Origin: Paraburkholderia youngii
Lineage (GTDB): Bacteria; Pseudomonadota; Gammaproteobacteria; Burkholderiales; Burkholderiaceae
Direction: 5' to 3'
NCBI RefSeq assembly: GCF_013366925.1
Contig: NZ_JAALDK010000003.1
Span: forward strand, 248,001 to 312,000
Length of the DNA stretch: 64,000 nt
The stretch's first letter is position 1. Each line of letters opens with the position of its first letter. Position numbers and translations under genes: made by a program. This document shows, piece after piece, positions 18,902-26,807 of this stretch. A model generated the notes under the pieces. The model did no database searches and had not been told where the DNA came from. It saw only the letters and a program-made list of their open reading frames with translations.

Positions 18902-19618
18902 ATGACGAATGCACCCGACCTCAAGCGCGTACCCCATGCCGTCCAGGGCTATATACACGATCTCGAAGAACGCGTGGCTGGCGACACGAAGCGCATCGGC
19001 GAGCTGAGCCAGCGGATCGAACAGCTTGAGGAGTAGGTCCGTCTGCTGCAATCAGAGCGCTACGCACGGAAGAGCGAGAAACGCCAGGATCGGGGGTTCG
19101 ACGAGGCGGAGCAGCTCGCCAGTGAGCCCGGCGACGAAGACGACGCGGATGCGGGGCCCGCACTGCCCGACACCGGTTTGCCACTGGTCGGCCAGCCTGA
19201 GCGGAGCAAGGTCGGACGCAAGCCGTTGCCGGCGTACCTGAAGCGCGAACGCGTCGATCACGATCTGCCGGAAGACCAGCGAGGCTGCCCGTGCTGTGGC
19301 AATCCGATGCATCGCATCGGCGAGGATATCAGTGAACAGCTGCACGTCCAGGTCAAGTGGACGGTTCGCCAGAACGCGCGCGCAAAGTACGCATGCCGAC
19401 ACTGCGAGCGTCACGCCGAACATACACCGGTCGTGCTCACCCCGATGCCAGTGCAGCCGATTCCGGGTAGCCATGCGGACGCCTCGGTGATCGCGACGGT
19501 GGCGACCGCGAAATACGTCGACGGCATGCCGCTGTATCGGATGCAGGCGGCACTTGCCCGCTGGCAGATTCCGGTGAGTCGGGGCACGCTCGCGCAATGG
19601 GTGATCCGTCCAACAAGC
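18902..19618 (+). pseudogene. IS66 element 3: TnpC, 5' part
   Basis: Starts MTNAPDLKRVPHAVQGYIHD with GGAG upstream. The coiled-coil LSQRIEQLEE is followed by an in-frame TAG at 19036 and then VRLLQSERYARKSEKRQ. The zinc finger CPCCGNPMHRIGED and GMPLYRMQAALARWQIPVSR follow. The gene is interrupted after codons for IRPTS, and the rest is found at 30735-31413 and 34840-35091. The joined frame reads RPTSCSELHYSRLYDALYR. Confidence 0.85.
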
Positions 19619-19644
19619 CATCCCATCGCAGAATTACGAACAAT

Positions 19645-19681
19645 TTGTGGGTAATCCTGAGGGGAAACCCGGGGCGGTTCA
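19645..19681. repeat. Terminal repeat remnant, IS3-type (left)
   Basis: 37 bp ending CCCGGGGCGGTTCA. It matches, in inverted orientation with one substitution and one indel, 27763-27800. TGAACCGCCCCGG is the style of terminus seen in IS3-family elements. It truncates the SIR2 gene. Confidence 0.6.
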
Positions 19682-19937
19682 ATGTCCGTGTTGACTTATG
19701 CCATTCACGGTCCATCCAGCTGCAGAGGGCCCTGAGCCCGCCCTTCTTCTTGTAGAACTCCGCAAGGGCCAGGTGGGTGCCATAGGTAGAGAAAATCTTC
19801 GGGTCATAGCCAAGCTCTTTCGCGATGTGCGCGATCAACGCGTCCCAATTCGGCAGACCAAGGTTGGCAGGCACCCCGGCCCCCGCAAACAGCATCAGCT
19901 TGCCAGTGCGGTGGGCATCAAGCAGTTCGTCTTTCAT
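19682..19937 (-). pseudogene. SIR2-like effector, N-terminal fragment (KomC-like)
   Basis: From ATG 19935-19937 the frame reads MKDELLDAHRTGKLMLFAGA then GVPANLGLPNWDALIAHIAK. The G-A-G-x-P/S nucleotide-binding start (FAGAGVPANLGLPNW) is diagnostic of SIR2-like NADase domains of defence systems. Only about 85 codons survive before the IS end at 19681, so the catalytic His region and any C-terminal domain are absent. The ATG overlaps the stop of the HAM1 gene (ATGA). By analogy with Kongming KomC it would deplete NAD+ upon activation; here the effector should be dead. Confidence 0.8.
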
Positions 19938-20479
19938 TTCGTGCCCTTCGCAGATTTGAGGTGGGCGGCAAACAGATCCAGCGCTTTGCGGCGCATGGAG
20001 ATGTCGTCCTTGGCGGCCCCCATCTCCGCAAACGTCTGTGTGCTGCCATCCGGAACGAAGACACAGTCCCATTGGAAGTGAGTGGGACCGGCAGGTTTGC
20101 GAGGTACGGTTCCGTTGATCGCACCTTCTATTATATGGATCTCGCGCCCGTCGCAGTACCCAAGGATCGTTTTGGCAGTCACCTTGGCGTCGCCAAGCCC
20201 TGTAACGAGGTCGGCGAAGCGATCCGCTTGTAGCCTGTCCCAGAATATCTGCGTCAAACCTGCGGGAAGTCCATTGAGGCCGCTCAAGTACAAGCCTGTA
20301 TGTTCGACGAACAACGGGCGACCGATGGACTGGAACGCCTTGGTCAGCTTGTCCCGCACCAAACTCTCGACGTCTTCTGTCTGGAGCTCCTCGATTTTCC
20401 TCGACACCGGCACGATGTCCACGCCTACGGGGGCAAGGATCCGCTGCACTTCGGTGATCTTGTGCTCGTTGCCCGACAT
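19934..20479 (-). CDS. HAM1/RdgB-like non-canonical purine NTP binding protein (KomB-like)
   Basis: 181 residues, intact. It starts MSGNEHKITEVQRIL, equivalent to the (T/S)xNxxK substrate loop of ITP/XTP pyrophosphatases. The conserved FVEHTGLYLSGLNGLPAG and a central AKTILGYCDGREIHIIEGAI strand also belong to that fold. In the Kongming system the HAM1-like partner forms a complex with the SIR2 protein and senses dITP; that role here is inferred from gene order. It overlaps the upstream deaminase gene by 55 bp and the downstream SIR2 gene by 4 bp, a tightly coupled operon. Confidence 0.85.
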   Translation of the reverse strand: MSGNEHKITEVQRILAPVGVDIVPVSRKIEELQTEDVESLVRDKLTKAFQSIGRPLFVEHTGLYLSGLNGLPAGLTQIFWDRLQADRFADLVTGLGDAKVTAKTILGYCDGREIHIIEGAINGTVPRKPAGPTHFQWDCVFVPDGSTQTFAEMGAAKDDISMRRKALDLFAAHLKSAKGTK

Positions 20480-21531
20480 AAATCGGATTTTAGATCCTTC
20501 ACGAATGAGTAGCGTTTGGCTACTTCGTACTGCTGTCGCATGTCACCGATCGACAGGCCTTCGGCCATCGCGGCGGCTTGGTCATCCGCAAGGCCGCGCT
20601 GGTGGATTGCGGGGTTATCCGAGCAAATGACAAACGGCACGCCATATCGCCGGAACTGTTGAAGCGGGTGAGCCTCGTTCGCAGGAACTGCGCCAGTAAG
20701 CCGATTGCTGATCGGACACACCTCGACGCAGATATCCCTCGCAGAAAGAAGCTCCAGCACATCTGGATCTTTGCCAGCCGCTGTTCCGTGGCCAATTCGA
20801 TCTGCGCCGAACAGTTCTACGGCAGACCGGACGTTCTCAACGCGGCCTGTTTCACCGGCGTGGATCGTGATCCCGAGATCGAACCTGTCTTTGGCCGCCC
20901 GAAAGAGCGAGGGCAACTCTTTCGGATATGCCGTTTCTTCATCGCCAGCAAGGTCGAGCCCAATCACGTCCTTCGGCTCACCAAGGTCCTGGTAGGCCTG
21001 CAGGAGGGTGGATAGGTTGACCGCGCTGTAGTCGCCACGCGTCACCGTGAGAATCAGGCCGCGCCGGATACCGTGGCGCAGTGCAGCCACCCTGGTCGAT
21101 TCGATAAGGCGCTCGAGCGCCTGTGCTGGCGAGCACTTCTGAAGCTGTGCAAGGTACAGAACGCTGCTTCGGAGCTCGACGAAGCGCACGTTGTTTTCCG
21201 CCAGGCCCGCGACAACTGCAAGGGTGAGGCGATCGAGATTCTCGCGCTTCCTTGGAAAGAGCTGCAGAGCTTGCCATGGCGTTAGGTATTCGGCCAGCGA
21301 CTGGCAGGGTGTCGCTCGAACTAGGTCTCGCTCAAACTCGAATCCGGCTGGCAACACGGTCGCTTCGTCTGCCAGGATCTCTCGAATCGTCGACGTTGGA
21401 ATCGCGCCGTTCATGTGCATATGGAGTTCCCCCCGGCTATGCACGTCCGCGCCCTTTCCGTATTCGTGCGCTTCTTTGGCGTCGCGGGCATCGCCAAGCA
21501 TCCCAGGTAGGTCAATCTGCCGTTGATCCAA
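20425..21531 (-). CDS. Adenosine/AMP deaminase-like protein (KomA-like)
   Basis: 368 residues of metal-dependent deaminase TIM-barrel type. The metal-binding HxH lies in ELHMHMNGAIP, the catalytic HAGE in LGITIHAGETG, and EVCPISN and CSDNPAI supply later active-site residues (canonical enzymes usually have DDP where this has DNP). TTG 21531 has AGGAA upstream; an ATG at 21501 is the alternative start. In Kongming the deaminase makes a deoxyinosine nucleotide that phage kinases convert to dITP. Gene order deaminase-HAM1-SIR2 with overlapping ends supports that assignment. The reading frame is intact even though the effector gene is truncated. Confidence 0.85.
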   Translation of the reverse strand: MDQRQIDLPGMLGDARDAKEAHEYGKGADVHSRGELHMHMNGAIPTSTIREILADEATVLPAGFEFERDLVRATPCQSLAEYLTPWQALQLFPRKRENLDRLTLAVVAGLAENNVRFVELRSSVLYLAQLQKCSPAQALERLIESTRVAALRHGIRRGLILTVTRGDYSAVNLSTLLQAYQDLGEPKDVIGLDLAGDEETAYPKELPSLFRAAKDRFDLGITIHAGETGRVENVRSAVELFGADRIGHGTAAGKDPDVLELLSARDICVEVCPISNRLTGAVPANEAHPLQQFRRYGVPFVICSDNPAIHQRGLADDQAAAMAEGLSIGDMRQQYEVAKRYSFVKDLKSDLCRATSTRSPKCSGSLPP

Positions 21532-21627
21532 TCGTAGTTCCTGTATCTACTTATCGAGAGTCCTACTCGTTTCTGTGCGTTCTTGCGCGTTCCCATATTG
21601 TAACGCCTCCTCCGCAGAGACGCGTTA

Positions 21628-21690
21628 AGAACGTCCGGTCTGCCGTAGAACTGTTCGGCGCAGATCGAATTGCCCACGGAACAGCTCAAC
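21628..21690 (+). repeat. Inverted duplicate of an internal piece of the deaminase gene
   Basis: About 63 bp encoding VKNVRSAVELFGADRIAHGT on the plus strand, nearly identical to the coding sequence at about 20785-20850 on the minus strand (VENVRSAVELFGADRIGHGT). It ends where an IS6-type terminus (GGTTCTGTCGCAG) begins. It indicates that a second, inverted copy of the deaminase gene once lay here and was deleted by the IS. Confidence 0.8.
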
Positions 21691-21987
21691 TGGTTCTGTC
21701 GCAGTAAGAGCGAGAGGTCGGCCAAGTCCGATATGATATGGATTCCTTATCCAGCCAGAAAATAGAATTGCTGTGCGGGGGTTTGCACCAACGCCGCCAT
21801 CGTTCAATTGCCCCTTGACGCAGGATGCGGGCACAACGAAATTTCTCGAACCCAAGCATCGGTCGGGTCCGGCGCTTGATCGCCCGATGATCCTGTTCGA
21901 TGATGTTATTCAGATACTTTTTCTGGCGGACCCTGATCGGCACCTCCCGCCGGGCGTTGATCGCCTGAAAGGCAGCCAGATTCGATG
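21690..21987 (-). pseudogene. IS6-family element C, 3' end
   Basis: Terminus GGTTCTGTCGCAG at 21690. On the minus strand it encodes AINARREVPIRVRQKKYLNN, IIEQDHRAIKRRTRPMLGF (catalytic Glu) and a short tail. The N-terminal half is missing at the boundary with IS5 copy 2. Confidence 0.75.
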
Positions 21988-23100
21988 GGCTTTGTCCGGA
22001 TGGGGGTATTGCAAAGATGCTGGGGGGTGTAATAGCGCAACATCATGAAGCCAGCTTGAATAATGCCATATAAAGCCAGACTAAAGACGGTGAACGGCGC
22101 AAGCGCAAGAAGCCGGGGTACCGGGTGACGAACGCGCGGGCGTATAACCAGAGCCTGAGAAAGCGCGGCATGATCAGCCTGTATGTGCCGGGCGGCGATC
22201 TGAAGGCGCAGCTTATCAACGCAAAGATCCGTACGCCGGGCGTGTCGGGGCGTGAGCCGACCTACACCACGGCGTACATCGAGCTGATCTTTACCTTCTA
22301 CCGGCTGTTGGGTTGGGGGATGCGGCAGATCACCGGCTATATGGAGGACTACTGGGAGACTCGCGGGCTGGACATCCCGGTGCCCAGCGCCAGTCAGCTG
22401 GGCGAACGGTTCGCTTCACTGGAGGTGAGCGTCACGCAGCGTTGCGAACAGTTGGCCCGGCGTCTCGCGCGCGGCGGGACGATCAGTCTCATGGTCGACA
22501 GCACGGGATTGAGCTTTGGGCGGGCGAGCCAGTGGTACGAGGAAAAGTACGCTCAGAAGGCCGCGCGCACGCCGTGGCGCAAGATGCATCAGTCGATCGA
22601 CGCTGACATGAACGTACACGCGATCCGCATCACCACTACAGAAGTATTGGACAGCGAAGGAATGGACGCCGTGTTGCCCGCTGATGTGCCGATGGATCGG
22701 GTGATTGCCGATGGCGCGTACTACAGCATCGAGCGTACCGAAGCGCTTTCAGGCGCGGGCGTGACGCCCGTCATCCCACCGCCAGCTCACGCGGTCGTAC
22801 ACGGCGAGGAGAGAACCCGCCGGCATGACCAGATCGTCAGATACATCGAGGACAAAGGCATCTATGCATTTCACAAGAAATACGGCTACGGTGTGCGCTC
22901 GCTGGCCGAGGCACAGATCTCGCGCATCAAGCGCTGCATCGGCGAGCGCCTGCTGACGCAGGAGCTTGCGTCGCAGGAAGGCGAAGGCGTAATCATCGCC
23001 AACCTGCTGAACCGGTGGAACGCCTTCGGCAAACCGGTTTGCGTCAAAAATGCATAGTCGCGTCCATGGCACGGGAACTCGTACCCATCCGGACAAAGCC
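21988..23100 (+). mobile_element. IS5-family insertion sequence, copy 2 (complete, 1113 bp)
   Basis: Same length and transposase as copy 1, opposite orientation. Terminal repeats GGCTTTGTCCGGATGGG start at 21988 and end at 23100. It is flanked by two different IS6 3' halves pointing outward, and no target duplication is seen. Confidence 0.9.
22125..23057 (+). CDS. IS5-family transposase (copy 2)
   Basis: 310 codons with a sequence identical to the copy 1 product, including the catalytic segments VDSTGLSFG, IADGAYYSI and SLAEAQISR. The GTG start follows a one-base deletion that disrupts the longer N-terminus seen in copy 3. Confidence 0.9.
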   Translation: MTNARAYNQSLRKRGMISLYVPGGDLKAQLINAKIRTPGVSGREPTYTTAYIELIFTFYRLLGWGMRQITGYMEDYWETRGLDIPVPSASQLGERFASLEVSVTQRCEQLARRLARGGTISLMVDSTGLSFGRASQWYEEKYAQKAARTPWRKMHQSIDADMNVHAIRITTTEVLDSEGMDAVLPADVPMDRVIADGAYYSIERTEALSGAGVTPVIPPPAHAVVHGEERTRRHDQIVRYIEDKGIYAFHKKYGYGVRSLAEAQISRIKRCIGERLLTQELASQEGEGVIIANLLNRWNAFGKPVCVKNA

Positions 23101-23441
23101 CAGGAGTGGGGCGAATTTCGCTGCGCTTGAGGCTATCAACGCCGGGCGCGAGACGGCGATTAGGATTCGTCAGCCGAAGTATCTGAATAACATCGTCGAG
23201 CAGGACCACCGCGCGATCAAGCGCCGGACCCGCCCGATGCTCGGGTCCAAGAAATTTCGTTGCGCCCGCATTCTCCGGGGTGACATCGAAATCAAAATCA
23301 TGCACATGATCGTCAAGGGGCAATTGAACGATTGCGGCGTTGGTGCAGACTGCCGCACAGCAGTTCTATTCGCTGACTGTATAAGGAATGCATGCCATAT
23401 CGGTCTTGGCCGACCTTTCGCTCTTACTGCGACAGAACCCG
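23101..23441 (+). pseudogene. IS6-family element D, 3' end
   Basis: Encodes LEAINAGRETAIRIRQPKYL, NIVEQDHRAIKRRTRPMLGS (catalytic Glu) and then decays, ending at the terminus CGACAGAACC (23432-23441). It is related to but distinct from element C, and points the other way. The 5' half is missing at the IS5 joint. Confidence 0.75.
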
Positions 23442-23670
23442 AGCTGGTGCCCTGTACCTTGCGACAAGGACATCGTCCCCCTGCCACTGTAAATCCGAGA
23501 CAGCCTGCCCATAGTCGCGCGACTTCGCGACAGTGTAGGCGTCCAGCCATGCGATGATCTGTCGCATTTGTCGCAATTGCGACATTGAGAACATTGAAGC
23601 GACCGCATCGGAAGACTCGCTGGAATACCGAACTGACGTGGGATTTGCCACCTCACGCACACTTGGCACA
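23442..23670 (-). pseudogene. Unrecognised gene remnant
   Basis: The minus strand has an open stretch reading SVREVANPTSVRYSSESSDA, MFSMSQLRQMRQIIAWLDAY and DYGQAVSDLQW, with protein-like composition, cut at the IS6 terminus at 23441. I do not recognise the family. It has no clear start signal. Confidence 0.35.
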
Positions 23671-23694
23671 AAAAGTGATAGTCAAGAGAGAAGC

Positions 23695-23957
23695 CTCTTT
23701 TGAATTTCGAGTGGGTGGATTTGGCCGGGTCAAGGGCGGGCGTAACCCCGGCGGACCGCACCCTTGATGCGGTCAAATCCAGTCGCACGCTTGACGGCTC
23801 GGGCCAGGCAAAGCCTTGCGGCGCCCAGCTCCCGAGCTCGTCCGGCGGCAAGGACTTCCACGCCTTGGGGCGGGGTTAGGGGTGGGGTAATCCACGCCGA
23901 AGAGTCGAGTCTTCCGCTACCGCGCAAGGCGTACCACCCACTCAAATTTCAAAAGAG
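23695..23957. repeat. MITE-like element, 263 bp with 24-bp inverted repeats
   Basis: Left end CTCTTTTGAATTTCGAGTGG (23695 on) and right end, read inward from 23957, CTCTTTTGAAATTTGAGTGG; both continue GTGG, 22 of 24 matching. The GC-rich interior contains no credible gene. This is the structure expected of a non-autonomous miniature element. Confidence 0.55.
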
Positions 23958-24156
23958 CCAGAGAGAAATTAGTGGGTGCGGCAGCAGGCAGCGTAGTGCA
24001 AGGCATTGCACATCGCTACGGCCAGCTCGTTCAACGTAGCAATGGTTAGGGATACACAATGATAGCTTTATCGAAAGAAGAGGCGGGCGCAGGCCGTGCT
24101 GTGCACGGAGAGCTATCCCTCCCCGACATGAAGGCCGGGGTTGCCCGCGCCTTCTA

Positions 24157-24295
24157 ATGAAAAATTTTTTAGTATCAATCGCCTCGTTTGTGTTGCTACT
24201 GTCGATGACGGTGACCTCAGCCGCTGCAGCCGTGGCTGCCCCCGCGCCGTTGCCAAAGTGGAGCGTGTTGATTTTCATGAACGGGAAGATGTGTT
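24157..24295 (+). pseudogene. Clostripain-type (C11) peptidase, N-terminal fragment
   Basis: A signal peptide (MKNFLVSIASFVLLLSMTV, cleavage near SAAAA) is followed by PKWSVLIFMNGKM, which matches the start of C11 (clostripain-like) peptidases (KW-x-hydrophobic-MNG). It is cut within 45 codons by IS5-type sequence. The product would have been exported. Confidence 0.5.
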
Positions 24296-24326
24296 TACAT
24301 TTTGTCTTTTGCGCGAGCAGGCCAAG

Positions 24327-24518
24327 ATGATTCGAACGTTATTGAGCGATGAAGTATGGGCACGAATCGAATCCGTCTTGCCGGGCAAGGAAGGCGATCC
24401 AGAGCGCACGGCGACCGACAACCGTTGGTTTGTCGAAGCTGTCCTCTGGATCGGCCGGACCGGATGCCCCTAGCGCGATTTGCCGAAAGAGTTCGGCCGA
24501 TGGCATACGGTGTACATA
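24327..24518 (+). pseudogene. IS5-family transposase, N-terminal fragment
   Basis: Reads MIRTLLSDEVWARIESVLPG, FVEAVLWIGRTGCP, a TAG stop replacing Trp, then RDLPKEFGRWHTVYI. This is the typical N-terminus of IS5-group transposases. It is interrupted at 24519 by IS5 copy 3. Confidence 0.75.
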
Positions 24519-25130
24519 GGCTTTGTCCGGATGGGGGTATTGCAAAGATGGTGCGGGTTGTGTAGAAGCGCAACATCATGAAGCCAGCTTGAATAATGCC
24601 ATATAAAGCCAGACTAAAGACGGGTGAACCGCGCAAGCGCAAGAAACCGGGGTACCGGGTGACGAACGCGCGGGCGTATAACCAGAGCCTGAGAAAGCGC
24701 GGCATGATCAGCCTGTATGTGCCGGGCGGCGATCTGAAGGCGCAGCTTATCAACGCAAAGATCCGTACACCGGGCGTGTCGGGGCGTGAGCCGACCTACA
24801 CCACGGCGTCCATCGAGCTGATCTTTACCTTCTACCGGCTGTTCGGCTGGGGGATGCGGCAGATCACCGGCTATATGGACGACTACTGGGAGACTCGCGG
24901 GCTGGACATCCTGGTGCCCAGCGCCAGTCAGCTGGGCGAACGGTTCGCTTCACTGGAGGTGGGCGTCACGCAGCGTTGCGAACAGCTGGCCCGACGTCTC
25001 GCGCGCGGCGAGACGATCAGTCTCATCGTCGACAGCACGGGATTGAGCTTTGGGCGGGCGAGCCAGTGGTACGAGGAAAAGTTCGCTCAGAGGGCCGCGC
25101 GCACGCCGTGGCGCAAGATGCATCTGTCGA
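24519..25130 (+). pseudogene. IS5-family element copy 3, 5' part only
   Basis: Starts with the same terminal repeat as copies 1 and 2 and encodes MPYKARLKTGEPRKRKKPGY then TNARAYNQSL and onward to WRKMHLSI at about 25130, where similarity ends. It keeps the intact N-terminus that copies 1 and 2 have lost by a one-base deletion. Several substitutions separate it from them. Confidence 0.85.
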
Positions 25131-25259
25131 TCTCTCGCTTCAGGGCCCGCGAGGTCAGGTCGCGGCGCCCGGCCTGGATGTCTGCCGTAAAGGCCAGCCA
25201 GGCGCTCACTGGTGAAACGCGTTTGCCACGTTGTGATGAATCGCGAATCGCAGCAATTC

Positions 25260-25403
25260 GGCCATGATCGCCGCCCGCGAGGCCCCTTCGAAGAGCAGCA
25301 AGATCAACCGCGCACGCCTTACCTGGCCAACCGCCATCGTGCGGCTGCGCTGCATCGACATCAGCTCTTCGCGCTCGGTTTCACTCAGATTCATTTTGCC
25401 CAT
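25260..25403 (-). pseudogene. IS630-family transposase, N-terminal fragment
   Basis: From ATG 25401-25403: MGKMNLSETEREELMSMQRS, VGQVRRARLILLL, EGASRAAIMAEL, the start of an IS630-family helix-turn-helix. Similarity ends near 25260. Confidence 0.65.
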
Positions 25404-25454
25404 GCACTATTAGATAAGTGCAATTTCATTGGTTCAATGGACTAGGAGAAAAGC

Positions 25455-26807
25455 ATGCAGCAAATCGCGGATTCAATTCGACATTCTATAAGGAACAATC
25501 ACTTAAAGTCGTATGTATATAGTTACCCTTCGAAAAGGTCGTATAAAAGTCTACATAATATCGGCATTGCGGAAATATGGCACACCGGTGATCGCGGGCC
25601 AGCTTCAATATATATCCATATACCATTTTGCAGATACAGGTGTACTTATTGTACGTTATTTCTAACTACCCAGGGTACAGAGGATATAATACAAAACTAT
25701 GTTGATAAAATATGTGAACAAATCAAATTTTATGCGAAATATACGGGACGGAAGACAGTTGCATCTGTGTATTTTGGTGGCGGAACTGCGACTATTCTAA
25801 ACGAAAAACAATTCGGACAGGTTTTTTCATCGATTCAACACGGATTCCCGAATATTGCGTCCTCTGCTGAGCTATGTGTCGAAGGTTCTCCCGACTCGAT
25901 GTCCGAAGAACTCCTCGATTTCTTAAAAAGCCAAGGCGTGAACCGAATCAGTATGGGTATCCAAACCATGGATTCCGCTGAACTGAAGGCCAGCGGTCGC
26001 CCATACCCGGTTTCGACAACAATCTCCGCGGTAGAAAATATCCGAAAGCGTTTCGAAAATTTCAATCTGGATCTGATCTACGGCCTTTCAGGTCAGACCT
26101 ACGAAAGCTGGCAAAATTCGCTCCGCCACATCGTTTCATCAGGTCCACTTACTATCTCACTGTATCCTGCAATTAGCCGACCTCTCACAGCGATTTATAA
26201 GCAGCAGCGATTGCATCCGGAGCGATACATCGACGACCAGACCACGTATGCGATCTACGATAGCAATGTCGAGTTCATGCAAATGAATGGATACCGACAA
26301 GAGTCCTTCACTAGGTTCACCCGTCTGCCAGAAAGCAGCAGCGCGTACGCCCAAGAGACTTCCGACTTTCTCGGCGTTCCGATGATCGGAATTGGAGCAG
26401 GCGCAAGAAGCTACAACGGAAAATACCACTACAGCTTCGACTACGCGGTCGACCTCAACGAGGTCGGCAAGGCCATTCAAGATTATTTGAGCCTCGAAAT
26501 CACCGAACACAGCATGGTGAGGTACGGGATTGTTCTGGATGCTTACGAAGAGCGCTTGAGATATTTCATCCTCAGCCTTACGCTGAACCAGCTTTCTCGG
26601 GCGTACTATTCATCACAGTTTGGCCGGAGTCTGTATTCTGATTTTTTGGACGTAATTGATGCACTTGAGGCTGAGGGGTGCATCGAGCCACCGTCCAATG
26701 ACAAGATTCGATTGACCAGGAAGGGTTACAAATACAGTAATTTGGTCGCGCACCATCTTTTCTCGAGCCATGTGAAAACCCTGGAAGAAAGGTATGTTCC
26801 ACGATGA
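25455..26807 (+). CDS. HemN-like radical SAM enzyme
   Basis: 450 residues. The radical SAM motif CRYRCTYC places the cluster ligands at C59, C63 and C66; SVYFGGGTATIL is the SAM-contacting glycine-rich strand, and LDLIYGLSGQT is the HemN-family segment. The C-terminal part resembles the HemN_C wedge. HemN-like proteins include oxygen-independent coproporphyrinogen oxidase and class C methylases/cyclopropanases of natural-product pathways. AGGAGAA precedes the ATG. The stop overlaps the start of a methyltransferase gene (ATGA), which favours the natural-product type over haem synthesis. Composition is markedly AT-richer than the surroundings, a sign of transfer. Confidence 0.8.
   Translation: MQQIADSIRHSIRNNHLKSYVYSYPSKRSYKSLHNIGIAEIWHTGDRGPASIYIHIPFCRYRCTYCTLFLTTQGTEDIIQNYVDKICEQIKFYAKYTGRKTVASVYFGGGTATILNEKQFGQVFSSIQHGFPNIASSAELCVEGSPDSMSEELLDFLKSQGVNRISMGIQTMDSAELKASGRPYPVSTTISAVENIRKRFENFNLDLIYGLSGQTYESWQNSLRHIVSSGPLTISLYPAISRPLTAIYKQQRLHPERYIDDQTTYAIYDSNVEFMQMNGYRQESFTRFTRLPESSSAYAQETSDFLGVPMIGIGAGARSYNGKYHYSFDYAVDLNEVGKAIQDYLSLEITEHSMVRYGIVLDAYEERLRYFILSLTLNQLSRAYYSSQFGRSLYSDFLDVIDALEAEGCIEPPSNDKIRLTRKGYKYSNLVAHHLFSSHVKTLEERYVPR

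Noticed and set aside
25455-26807. Housekeeping coproporphyrinogen III oxidase (hemN)
   Set aside because: The methyltransferase coupling, foreign base composition and mobile context argue against the housekeeping gene; kept as HemN-like only.
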